A stretch of DNA of 64,000 nucleotides. Source: Punctularia strigosozonata HHB-11173 SS5. Its lineage: Eukaryota > Basidiomycota > Agaricomycetes > Corticiales > Punctulariaceae. Below, in pieces: positions 33,432-43,086 of this stretch (positions are counted from its first letter, which is position 1; each line of letters begins with the position of its first letter). The notes under the pieces were generated by a model. It made no database searches. It was not told where the DNA came from and saw nothing but the letters and a program-made list of their open reading frames with translations. Position numbers and translations under genes: made by a program. Location of the stretch: contig NW_006767436.1 in NCBI RefSeq assembly GCF_000264995.1, positions 1,390,800 to 1,454,799 on the forward strand, written 5' to 3'.

Positions 33432-35147
33432 ATGAGCCTGTCAAACGTCAAACGACAAGCATTGCTCGAGGTCGGTTCACCACACCCACGCTGGTTTCCC
33501 ACACGCACCTCATCTAACGAACAAATCGCCGCTATGCTACAGGCTATCTTCTCAGATATTACAAACCGCTACGTTTCACCGTGCTACGCTCTCAAGTCGA
33601 GAGAACCACATTTCCTGTCCATCGGGGCAACACACATCAACAACCTACCCCCCGAACTCGTTGGTCTCATCTTCGCCGCCGGCCAAGATGAACCTCTGTC
33701 ACATCCTATCGACGGCAAACTTCCGTTCCTGGTCCTCGCATCGCACATCTGCACCTACTGGCGAGCCGTTGCTCTCTCTGAGTCGAGGCTCTGGTCGCGT
33801 TGTGTGCTCGCCTCTCGCCCTGGCGGCGTCGTACCTCTCTCCCTCCCTTCTGCCTGCTTTTCCCGATCTCGTCAGCATCTATTGGATGTCACCATCGAGC
33901 TTAAGGCTCCCAGTCTTTTCGTGGATCCCGACGACGAGATGCTCAGGTGCACGAAGACCATCCTTCCACACACGGCGCGGTTGAGGAGCTTGACGGTGCA
34001 GGTCGGGTTCGAGTCAGCATTCGCGGCCTTCCTGTGGGAGTTTAGGGACGCTCGCCCTCTGGCGCTCGAGAGACTCGATATCAGATTCAAGGGTTGGATG
34101 GACAGGGCTCGCGGTCGGGGCCATGTTGAGGGCTTCCACGACGACCTCGAAGACGATGCTACCGATCTCCCCATGTACCGCACCCGCTTGTTCGCAGCCG
34201 AAGGGGCACCGATGCTCAAGCACATGACGATGCAAGGTATCGGCGTACCCTGGAGCGCACTCGCTCCAACCTCGGCCCTTACCGACCTGGAGTTGCTGTC
34301 GACGCGCCATGACTTGCATCCCAAGATGATGGAGTTTCGCGAATTCCTGCACAACGCTCCATCGTTGCGACGCCTCGTGCTTGGCTACGACCCTGTCGAT
34401 CCTCCTCCGGAGGAAGATGGGGCGCTGGCGGTCAATCTTCCACATCTTCGAGAGCTGATATGTATCGCCGTGTCTTCGGTCACTATCGCCATGATCACAG
34501 CCCCGGAACTGCGTTCACTGCAGATCGAAGGGCTCTCCCCGGCAAGTTCACGCGCCCTTGCCACCAGACTTGCCACGTCCCCGTGTTATCCCCAACTCGA
34601 ATCCCTCGCGCTCTTCCACCCATGCGTGGACAGAGAGTCATTCGCAAAGATTGTGCGTGCGCTGCCTACCGTCACCACCTTCAAGCTTCTAGATGTCGAC
34701 AATGGCGAGTACGTCATCCTCCTCCTGCTGGCCATGACGAGATCGCATTCCGCCTGCGCTGAAGAAGAACCAGCCCCTTGGCCTTTCTTGAAGACGCTGC
34801 AAGTCAATGCTGTTCGCGAACGTGCTCCAAGTCTATGTGATCTTGTCTTCGCCCGCTATGATGCTGCCCTGCCGTTGCATGCTGTGCACATTCCGTCCCC
34901 ACTGCTCCAATTGCTGCAGTCGGAACGGGATGGAAGTTTCAGGTGGTTAAGGGCATACGTGAATTTGGAGCCTTGCACCATGGAACCTATCCTAGCATCG
35001 ATTCCTCGACCACGAAGAATCCAGCGGCGGCTGGAGATCGCTGATGCAAGTGATGCAGAATACGATACGGAAGAAGAGGAAGAGGAAGAGGACATAGGTT
35101 CCGAGGAAGAGGATGTTGAAGAGGAATTGGGCGACGAGGAAGCTTAA
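33432..35147 (+). CDS. F-box/LRR-like protein with acidic C terminus
   Basis: Single exon, 571 codons. The F-box-like motif INNLPPELVGLIFAAGQ is followed by LVLASHICTYWRAVALSESR and LW, around residues 70-120. Leu-rich irregular repeats occupy the middle. The tail is a Glu-rich run from about residue 540 (EYDTEEEEEEEDIGSEEEDV). Like the other Agaricomycete F-box/LRR proteins, it probably recruits a substrate to an SCF E3 ligase. It lies in the same orientation as the gene at 27458 but is divergent in sequence, so this is not a recent tandem copy. Confidence 0.78.
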   Translation: MSLSNVKRQALLEVGSPHPRWFPTRTSSNEQIAAMLQAIFSDITNRYVSPCYALKSREPHFLSIGATHINNLPPELVGLIFAAGQDEPLSHPIDGKLPFLVLASHICTYWRAVALSESRLWSRCVLASRPGGVVPLSLPSACFSRSRQHLLDVTIELKAPSLFVDPDDEMLRCTKTILPHTARLRSLTVQVGFESAFAAFLWEFRDARPLALERLDIRFKGWMDRARGRGHVEGFHDDLEDDATDLPMYRTRLFAAEGAPMLKHMTMQGIGVPWSALAPTSALTDLELLSTRHDLHPKMMEFREFLHNAPSLRRLVLGYDPVDPPPEEDGALAVNLPHLRELICIAVSSVTIAMITAPELRSLQIEGLSPASSRALATRLATSPCYPQLESLALFHPCVDRESFAKIVRALPTVTTFKLLDVDNGEYVILLLLAMTRSHSACAEEEPAPWPFLKTLQVNAVRERAPSLCDLVFARYDAALPLHAVHIPSPLLQLLQSERDGSFRWLRAYVNLEPCTMEPILASIPRPRRIQRRLEIADASDAEYDTEEEEEEEDIGSEEEDVEEELGDEEA

Positions 35148-35374
35148 AACATGGATAGACCTGTATAGCACGCCCTACCATGAAACTGAGAAAGCAATGC
35201 GATGTAAATTACTATCGCGAAGTACTTTCGCGAAGGTGCGGTCAACCGACCCTTGGGATAACGGTACGATGATGGCATTCAGCACCCAAATGAAGTTGGT
35301 ATCTGTGATGAATCATACAAGGCTGGCCGAACAAAACTGGGATACGCTAACATACAATGTCCAAACGAAAATAA

Positions 35375-36097
35375 TCACCGTCGACGATGTGACCGACCGG
35401 CCTTGCGTCCAGCAGCAACGGTGCCTTGTCTGTTCATTCCGCGAGACTTAGGCCGTGGGGGTAGACCTTTGGACTTCCTCCACTCTTCCCGCCTTGATCC
35501 ACGAGGACCGTGAGTCGATATTTTTGTTGGTTCCGAGGCTTGGGCTTTCGCGGAAGATGAATCAACAGGCATAGATTCTGAGGATACGGGCGGCCGTTAG
35601 CGTGTGGTGGTTATCTACTATTGCAAAAGCTTCACCTGCGGATGCCTCTACCCCTGTCGTTAATACCATGGAATCTGCGAACCGCAAGGCATACATCAGC
35701 GTCCATCATGAGGAAGTGCGCGGGCACTGGGCTCTTGGACGAGCTGATTGCTTGGTCGTCTGCACACCCTGGTCCACTTCTGCCCAGGGTTGCTGCAAGG
35801 CGATGCGCAGCCCAATAATTCCTGCATGCGCTCGGGGCAAATGGCCCTGTGGTCCAAAAGGCCAAGGAGCGAATAATCCAGGTAGGACAAACCTTGCATC
35901 CCACCGCCTGCTTCATCTACGTCTTCCATTGCATCCCCATCCCCGTCGAGCGGTTCTACAACAGGTTCCGCAACCTTTGCTACGAGCTTGGCGTTCAACC
36001 GTTCGAGCCGCGCAGCTTCGGTAGCCGCATACACGCCGTCCTCCCTCTTTTTCGATCGCCATGTGCGCTTTACTTTGCTCCGGATAGATTTTCCCAT
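35375..36097 (-). CDS. DUF2423 small basic nucleolar-type protein
   Basis: Two exons (36097-35893, 35577-35375) give about 135 residues. The start MGKSIRSKVKRTWRSKKRED and AATEAARLERLNAKL is the DUF2423 signature (yeast YBL028C family). The C terminus THGPRGSRREEWRKSKGL is also conserved, and the end is Arg/Lys-rich. Family members are nucleolar and associated with ribosome biogenesis, without a defined biochemical role. The single intron is 315 nt, five to six times longer than its neighbours. Exon 1 stays open for another 66 codons if the donor is not used. Confidence 0.85.
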
Positions 36098-36602
36098 ATT
36101 AGTGAGCGAGAGATTTTGGATCGGTATGTGGGTTTTGACCGCTGTCGGGAGGAGCGAAGGAGGGCTTGGTATATATCGAGGTGACTGAGCCGCACAGCTT
36201 ATGGCAAGACTCGATAAAAGTTCGCTCCATCACACAGCCACATACGCGTCTTCGCGTCATTTAAGCGCCCGCAGGTTCAAACGACAGGACTAGTGACTCA
36301 GAAGGGGACGCGGGAGTGAGCTGGAGCACCGAGGCAGCAAGTCGGGGTCTTGTACTGGAATTGCAATTTTCATATGTGGTCTGTTGTACCTCCTCGCGCC
36401 CGAGAACACTATTGCTTGCAAAAGATACAGAAGGTCATCGCTCAAGTTGTGCAACACGACAGGAGCATCTCGCTTCAGTAATTCGATCGTTTTTGAGCGA
36501 GAATGTCCAAAAGCCTCCAAGGACATCGATTCGTCGTGCAGCGAGCCTATTCCGCGGGTGCCTCCCTGTAAGGACGAAATAGATCAGCTGGAGCGCAAGT
36601 CG
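36098..36602. other. Upstream region of the DUF2423 gene; no gene seen
   Basis: About 505 bases between the DUF2423 start and the SmF stop, both on the minus strand. No recognisable coding sequence. A TTCAAA-containing segment near 36275 was examined as a possible tRNA T-loop and does not pair. Confidence 0.45.
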
Positions 36603-37027
36603 CTAAGAAGAACGGGGACTTATAATATATAGCACGTTGTTGCACCTAATGCGGAAGTGTGTGGTTATAGTCTGTACATCTTTGCAACGGTGACCACAGT
36701 TACCGTATGAAGACCTCGCCCAAGGTTCCGTTCGAGACGCCATCTTGGATCTCCTCTGTATTTGCGAGCTACACCACAACATGATCAATCTGAGAGAAAT
36801 AGAGCGTAATGAGATAACAGAACGCACTTGGAGGTTCATATAGCCATCCGTGCTAACAAGGAACCCCTTGTACTCGAGCCCCCATTTTAGCCGCACATAC
36901 ACGAGCTTGCCCGTCAGCTCTTGCATGAAAGGTTTGGGGTTGACGGGGGTAACCTATGAGAGAGATATCGCATCACGTTCGCCGCCGATTTAGAAGATAG
37001 ACAAGAGCCGAAACATACGGAGGACAT
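36603..37027 (-). CDS. SMX3: Spliceosomal Sm protein F (SmF)
   Basis: Four exons (37027-37019, 36953-36828, 36768-36704, 36645-36603) give about 80 residues, the usual SmF size. The first coding exon is nine bases (MSS), spliced to [16 protein letters not shown]. The Sm1 motif [20 protein letters not shown] and the Sm2 motif [12 protein letters not shown], the latter formed across the third intron, are both intact. SmF is one of seven Sm-ring subunits on U1, U2, U4 and U5 snRNAs. It is head to head with NC2-beta, 123 bp apart. Confidence 0.95.
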
Positions 37028-37150
37028 GGTGGTCAAACGGAGAGCAAGCGACAACCGATGTGCTGCGCCACCGAACTACATACTTGGTCTGCAGCATTTC
37101 CGTGCTTTCGCTTGTACACTACCTATCTATCCACCCTCGGTCTATCCAGC
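37028..37150. promoter_or_regulatory. Shared divergent promoter region, SmF / NC2-beta
   Basis: Only 123 bp between two divergent start codons of basal gene-expression factors. No clear TATA box. Confidence 0.5.
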
Positions 37151-37856
37151 ATGTCAGATAATGAGGGCCCTATGGGCTCAGTGCCTGGCGATGACGACCT
37201 CTCGCTTCCCAAAGCGACTGTAGCGAAGATGATCTCCGGTTAGTTTCATACCCGGCCATTTTGCTTCCAGCCACGGCTCACGCGTTATACTCCGATGCGT
37301 TGCCTGGTACAGAACTGTTACCGGATGACATGACATGCGCGAAGGAAACCCGCGATTTGGTGATTGAGTGTTGTGTAGGTGATGCACCTTCCGTTATGCC
37401 CGCGTGTTTCTCACTCACACCACTGCACGGTGTTGCGCCATCCATGCAGAATTCATCCACTTGATCTCCTCCGAGGCGACGGAGATATGTGAACAAGAAG
37501 CAAAGAAAACCATTGCTCCAGACCACATCATATCCGCCCTCCAGGTGAGCCCCTACTGTTACAGCACTGACAATACCTAACATTCATGCAAGCGCCTGGG
37601 CTTTGAATCATTCACGCAAGAAGTGAAGAGTGTTTTGAACGATCACAAGAAGCAGCAGAAGGTGCGTCTCGTTTCCCGACCCATACAAGATGTTGTTCAT
37701 CGCGGCCTACGCCAGGATCGGGAAAAGAAAACATCAAAGCTAGACAGGTCCGGCAAGACCGAGGAGGAGCTCTTGGCAGAACAAGAAGCTCTCTTCGCAG
37801 CGAGTCGAGCGAATTACCAGGCGAATCAAGTGCAGGCTCAACAACCACAACCATAA
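37151..37856 (+). CDS. NCB2: Negative cofactor 2 beta subunit (Dr1/Ncb2)
   Basis: Five exons (37151-37238, 37313-37378, 37450-37544, 37593-37661, 37716-37856) encode about 152 residues. The histone fold is complete: LSLPKATVAKMISELLPDD, then TRDLVIECCVEFIHLISSEA and QEAKKTIAPDHIISALQRLG. The tail is Gln/Ala-rich with a final QAQQPQP. Dr1 pairs with DRAP1/Bur6 through the H2B-like fold and binds TBP, repressing TATA-dependent transcription. Confidence 0.94.
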
Positions 37857-38018
37857 TGTATGAAGCGTCGCCAACTGAACTCCCGTCTCCCGCTGACCCC
37901 TGAATACGATGTGCGGACAGTGCGTTGGTGCAAACCTGGCCATTCTCAGGTTTCCTTTCACTGGCTTGCGGTCTCCATTGAATTCATGTTGTGTGTATCC
38001 CGGATTCGTCGTGTTGCA

Positions 38019-39033
38019 TTAATCTCTACCGAGCTCTAGTAATGCATTCTTAAGGAATGAAGCTGCCTCGAATCGCTGCAGAATATCGGTATCCGTGCCA
38101 ACGTGCCTCATGACGCTCCCCTCCTTGCCGTGAAACCGTGCGACGACGCCAACATGAAGCGCGGCCACGCCGGTCTCTGAGGGTAAATCGAAAGTCATAA
38201 ACTCCCATCCGTCCGGATCTTTGCCGTCGACCTTGAGCACGCCATTCGGCACGTCGTAGTCCAGACGACGGAAGTCAAAACCGAGTCCCAATCCCAGGGC
38301 CTTCGTATACGCCTCCTTCATGGTCCATATGTTGAAAAAGTATCTCAGAGCCAGTCCTCCGTCCGGGCTGCGGAGGAGATGGCGTTCGGCTTGAGTCAGC
38401 TAGACAACCCAAGACATGAATGCCTGGTTTTCCTGAGAAGAGAACAAGGTACCTGGTCGCTGACACTTTCTATAAAGTCCTTAAGGACGGTTCTCCTGGG
38501 CAGTTCGACTTTCATGACATCGATTCCTATTCGGTATTCCGGAGCATGGCTTCGGTCTCCCTCGCCGTATGCCATGGCTACGATCCCATTATCGTGAGAG
38601 ATATTGAATGCGATGGGAGGCGTGATGCCCGGAGCTACCTGAAAAACAGCACATCGCTATAGCACCGATGATGACTGTAAAACTGCCTCTCAACTATGTA
38701 TGGTTTTCCGGTCTCGGTAGCGGAGAAAGTGACATCGTCCGTGTACAAGCCTCGGGACTTGAGCATCATCCGAGGAAGCAGACGACCGATCAGACATCCT
38801 AGACAAAGATCATGACGCCAAGGCCGTAGAAACAAGGGGCAGAGCGTACTGCACGCGTCCTCTCGACGATAAAAGCGCTTGATGCGAGCTTGAGATACTT
38901 CATCGACGAGGACCAGTGCTTGTTGGTAGAGCTACTGTCCATACATTACGACCGCACGAGAACGATAAACTGTGAGAAGACACACATCATCTGAAACACT
39001 GGTGGGATCGTAAGAAACGACCCAGATGTGCAT
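38019..39033 (-). CDS. Sfp/Lys5-type 4'-phosphopantetheinyl transferase
   Basis: Five exons (39033-38986, 38931-38850, 38798-38695, 38638-38453, 38399-38019) give about 266 residues. The reading is MHIWVVSYDP, ARIKRFYRREDACRCLIGRL, then the substrate/Mg site FNISHDNGIVAMA and YRIGIDVMKVELP, and finally the catalytic WTMKEAYTKALG. These are the P1-P3 motifs of the Sfp class. The enzyme attaches phosphopantetheine from CoA to carrier domains of polyketide and peptide synthases and of alpha-aminoadipate reductase. It is head to head with the PfkB gene, 178 bp apart. A different, AcpS-class transferase sits at 57.4 kb. Confidence 0.92.
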
Positions 39034-39211
39034 GGTGCCCGCAAGAGTCCATTCACGCATAATCACGGTGGTACGCCCATGTCCGTGCGGATCGGACACC
39101 CCAAGCTCAGCACAGCCTCCCGCGGGTCGGACGTTATAGTCCATTGAATGGTTCAGCACCCTCTTCGCAGCTACCATCGCTGGCTCCACAGACGCTCTGG
39201 AAAACAGTGCC

Positions 39212-39393
39212 ATGGCGAACGACCCTCCGAGCCCCGTTGAACTCGTATCTCTAGGGATGTTCATCATCGACACGTTCTCGTTCACGGACAGCGAAGGTCG
39301 TCCCACGGGAAAGGTCATCCCCCCGCAGGTCAGAAGATAACCCTCATGAACTATGTTGACCACGGGACCTCCATCTTGTTAACGCAGTTCTCG

Positions 39394-39427
<34 letters not shown>

Positions 39428-39989
39428 NNNNNNNNNNNNNNNNNNNNNNNNNNNNNNNNNNNNNNNNNNNNNNNNNNNNNNNNNNNNNNNNNNNNNNNNN
39501 NNNNNNNNNNNNNNNNNNNNNNNNNNNNNNNNNNNNNNNNNNNNNNNNNNNNNNNNNNNNNNNNNNNNNNNNNNNNNNNNNNNNNNNNNNNNNNNNNNNN
39601 NNNNNNNNNNNNNNNNNNNNNNNNNNNNNNNNNNNNNNNNNNNNNNNNNNNNNNNNNNNNNNNNNNNNNNNNNNNNNNNNNNNNNNNNNNNNNNNNNNNN
39701 NNNNNNNNNNNNNNNNNNNNNNNNNNNNNNNNNNNNNNNNNNNNNNNNNNNNNNNNNNNNNNNNNNNNNNNNNNNNNNNNNNNNNNNNNNNNNNNNNNNN
39801 NNNNNNNNNNNNNNNNNNNNNNNNNNNNNNNNNNNNNNNNNNNNNNNNNNNNNNNNNNNNNNNNNNNNNNNNNNNNNNNNNNNNNNNNNNNNNNNNNNNN
39901 NNNNNNNNNNNNNNNNNNNNNNNNNNNNNNNNNNNNNNNNNNNNNNNNNNNNNNNNNNNNNNNNNNNNNNNNNNNNNNNNNNNNNNNNN

Positions 39990-40021
<32 letters not shown>

Positions 40022-41400
40022 CAGATCGGCGGAGGGGGCGTGTACGGCGCTATCGGCGCGCGCATCTGGCTCCCGCCCCAAAAGCTCGGAATGATCATCG
40101 ACAGAGGCAACGACTTTCCGCAGCCGATCCAGGCCGCGCTGGACGCGTACGGCCCCGAGATGTGGTTATTCAGAGACAATCCGGACCGGGGCACCACGCG
40201 GTCGCTGAACGCGTACCGCGGGGAACAGAGAACGTCCGTGGACGTGTGCTTTGCGCTTTCGGTCGGAGGGACACTAGTTGAATGCCAGGAATATGCACAG
40301 GTTCTCGTACCTCACGCCCCGGATTCAAATCACGCCGAGCGATCTGGACAACACTCGGTTCGCCGGGGCGAAGATGCTGCATTTGATCTGTGCGCCTTCT
40401 CGCTGTGGGTCGATCGTGTCAGAGATTTGGCAGCGACCGGGGTGGACGCCTATCACGATCTACGAGCCCGTGGAATACTCGTCCGTGGTGATCGCTGTGC
40501 GACATGCACCCCCTTCTGACTCCATATGGGGTTAGATGCGTCCCGGAAGAATTGTCCCCGTTAATTGAAGTGCTTCCGACGATTTCTGTTTTGAGGTAAG
40601 GACGAGAGGGCATCCCCAAAGTATATCAGCGCGTGTTTGTCAACCTTAGGTTTTGACTGCATTCTGTAGTCCAAATGCCTCTGAGGCTCTTACGTTGCTC
40701 TCGCTCCCAGATCCTTCAAGACCCAGCAAGGATCTCGTCGAGAAAGCCGCGTCCCTGTTCCTAGAATATGGGGTTGGTCTCAAGGGTAAAGCTAGAACAA
40801 CTCTATGTCGTTCAGAAGCTCACCGCACTCCACTTCGAACAGCGCTTGCGGTTGGCAGACACGACGGTTGCGTGATCATTCGCGCTGCCGAACAAGGCTG
40901 CTATGTCAAAACTCGGAATCAAGAAGGTGTTTGGATAGGCAAGAAAGAACGTTCCATCACTTATGGGATACACGTTTGAGGATCGTTCGCACAGATGCGT
41001 ACTGGACTGGACAACACGCTGACAAAGTCGTGGATGTCACCGGTAACTTACATGTCTCCGGCTGGTGAAATGATAGCTAACGTGAGTTCTGGAAGGGGCC
41101 GGCAACAGCTTCTTGGGAGGCTTGGCTGCTGGATTCAGTCTCACAGACGACATTTACGAAGGTTATTCGGATCGCTCGCTCGTAGCATCCGCGACTGAAG
41201 TTCGTTTGGCAGCCGCATTATACGCGACAGTGTCCGCATCGTTTGTGGTCGAGCAAGAAGGACTGCCCAGGCTTACCACGGAAGGAACATATGACGAGGG
41301 TCTGCTTCCGGAATCGTGGAACGGGGACTCACCGATGGCCAGGCTATCACTGCTAAAGAGTCGGATGGGGACACGGTCGCGGGCTCAGACACAGACATGA
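39212..41400 (+). CDS. PfkB-family carbohydrate kinase (Mak32-like), gap in intron 1
   Basis: Eight exons (39212-39328, 40025-40233, 40301-40480, 40536-40595, 40670-40938, 40995-41042, 41096-41161, 41213-41400) give about 378 residues. Exon 1 (LGMFIIDTFSFTDSEGRPTG) and exon 2 (IGGGGVYGAIGARIW) join in phase across the poly-C and N gap, which therefore lies in an intron. Later motifs are GWTPITIYEPVE, LSPNASEALTLLSL and the PfkB active-site signature VVDVTGAGNSFLGGLAAG, which is split by an intron. Fungal Mak32-like proteins have this layout; the substrate is unknown. The intron at 40939 starts with GC. Exon 5 may hide another intron near 40790-40860, but it reads open. Confidence 0.87.
39394..40020. 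repeat. Poly-C tracts flanking an assembly gap
   Basis: A run of 33 C (39394-39426), then G, then 562 N (39428-39989), then T and 30 C (39991-40020). The repeat is seen directly. The gap length is whatever the assembler assigned. The tract ends three bases before the AG of the PfkB intron 1 acceptor, so it forms an extreme polypyrimidine tract. Read on the other strand it is poly-G, which can fold into G-quadruplexes and blocks sequencing. Confidence 0.9.
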
Positions 41401-41702
41401 CGCAAAGCAACTAGTCATCGTTGCGGGGTGGCTATTACGGTCGGCGGGTATACAACTATAGATACAACCTGTGCAGAGAAGACGAAGGATTATGCAGATA
41501 TATGTGTGTGACGGGGCGACTATGGACAGCTAGAAGACAACGGAGAGGACGATACTTGATACCATATAGATCGATAACAAACCTGAGGATAAGATTACGC
41601 GCTCGGTGAGAGAAAGAAAGGCGATTAGGGGGTAGCGTGACGCGGATGACACGAGGATGGGTCAGAAATCTGAATAGAGAGGATGAGAAAGCCGGGCTGA
41701 GA
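41401..41702. other. Convergent intergenic region; no gene seen
   Basis: About 300 bases between the stop codons of the PfkB gene (+) and the F-box-like gene (-). Confidence 0.5.
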
Positions 41703-42855
41703 TCAACCGAGATAATCAAAGAAGTCGAATTCCGACTCGCTTTCTGTGGCTGGGTAGAGGGCCGTGTTATGGAACTCGAGGCCCGATGGCTGGGATTGGC
41801 CTGGTGCCCAGCGGCCGAGGAAGGGCGTCGATTGCCAGGTCCGCTTCTCGCGAGCGCCGCTCGCTTGGGCGGCCCAGTGCATGCCCGAGATCTCCAGCGC
41901 CACGAGCTGCGGCATGGTATCGAGCACGGCGGCGACGTCGTTATAGAAGATCTGATGGTGGACATCGATCAGCCGACCGTGCTGAATATGTGACAAGCGC
42001 GGGACCACTGACCTCTCCGGGAGGAGCGAGGAACTCGGCAGACGTGGTGCTCATCTTCACGTGGGCGGGCGAGATGTGTCGCGCTACGGCCTCGAGGAAG
42101 GGGATGGTGCGCATGCTGGTCGTGGCGCCGAGCACGGCGACGCCACCGGGTGCGGACGAGCGCGAGAGGGCACGGAGGGTGGGTTCGTCGACGTCGCCGA
42201 CCTGGATGAAGACGGAGCGCAGGGGCCGGGCCGGGACGATGGACTGGGCGGAGCGGGCGGAGGTGACGAGGTGAGCGAGGTTCGGGGCGGCGGAAGCCGG
42301 TAAGCGCGGAGGGAGAGATGGATCGGGCAGGGACGACGGAATCGAATCAAGCTCGAGCTCGACGAGGGAAGAAGCCCGGGAGAGGAACTCGGTCACATGC
42401 GCGTCGAGCGGGAAGGGGCAGGACATGTAGCGCAGCCGGCGGAAGATGGATCTGCCCGGGCTGGTCGAGCGCGGGGGGTCGGCGAGCACCCAGCTGGCGG
42501 CGGCGTCGACGCGGAGGGTGAGCGAGACGAGCTCGGTCATGTTGGCGACGGCGCGGGCGAGGAGCCGGTAGGGCTCGGGGTCGGCGCCGGAATCGGCCCC
42601 GAGCGTGATGTAGAAGCTTCGGACGAGCTGGGCGATGTCCGGCCGGGCGGCGAGGGTGCGGAGCAGCTGCAGCTTGCGGTGGGCGTCTTCTGGGACGCTT
42701 GCGGGGGGGAGGTGCAGCTCCGGGTGGCGGTAGAGGTGGCGGATGGCGGCGTCGGAGACCTGGCAGGAGATCCTGGCGAGCGTGGCGAGGTCGCGGGGCG
42801 GGGCATGGGAGGAGATTGCGTGGAGGAGCTCGGTGGGAAGGATGGAGAAGGACAT
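41703..42855 (-). CDS. F-box-like protein
   Basis: Two exons (42855-42013, 41981-41703) give about 373 residues. The N terminus FSILPTELLHAISSHAPPRD and LATLARISCQVSDAAIRHLY is an F-box-like start, followed by a Leu-rich body with irregular repeats and a C terminus ending in an acidic/aromatic stretch. It resembles the many Agaricomycete F-box/LRR proteins; an SCF substrate adaptor role is inferred. GC content is very high, which opens long antisense frames over it. It is head to head with the AspRS gene, 231 bp apart. Confidence 0.78.
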
Positions 42856-43086
42856 GGCGGATGCGGCGAGAAGAGAAGGGCCCTGGGCTTATAAGTCCCT
42901 GGGGCGGTGGATGAGCAGGGGCGTTAGATGAGCAGGGGTGCTCTAAGACAGAACCGAACACGGGTGGCCATCAGAGCGCCCGGGTGGTAATAACCCATCG
43001 CATGAGCAACTAAAACACCGAAACTCGTCGTCGACCAGCCCGACGGCCGTTCCCGAGCAGCCACAGCCTCTGCTGCTCCCGCTCTC
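42856..43086. promoter_or_regulatory. Shared divergent promoter region, F-box-like / AspRS
   Basis: A 231 bp interval between divergent start codons. No recognised core element. Confidence 0.45.

Noticed and set aside
36262-36300. A GGTTCAAAC segment resembling a tRNA T-loop
   Set aside because: The flanking bases do not form a five-base T stem, and no acceptor or anticodon arm could be traced.
39346-40281. Long open frames on both strands through the N gap
   Set aside because: They exist only because N bases and poly-C/poly-G do not create stops. The real coding frame skips this interval as an intron.
42347-42961. Pro/Arg-rich frames of about 160-200 codons on both strands over the F-box-like gene
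   Set aside because: They are GC-content shadows. The frame starting MSFSILPTELL has the F-box motif and a supported intron.
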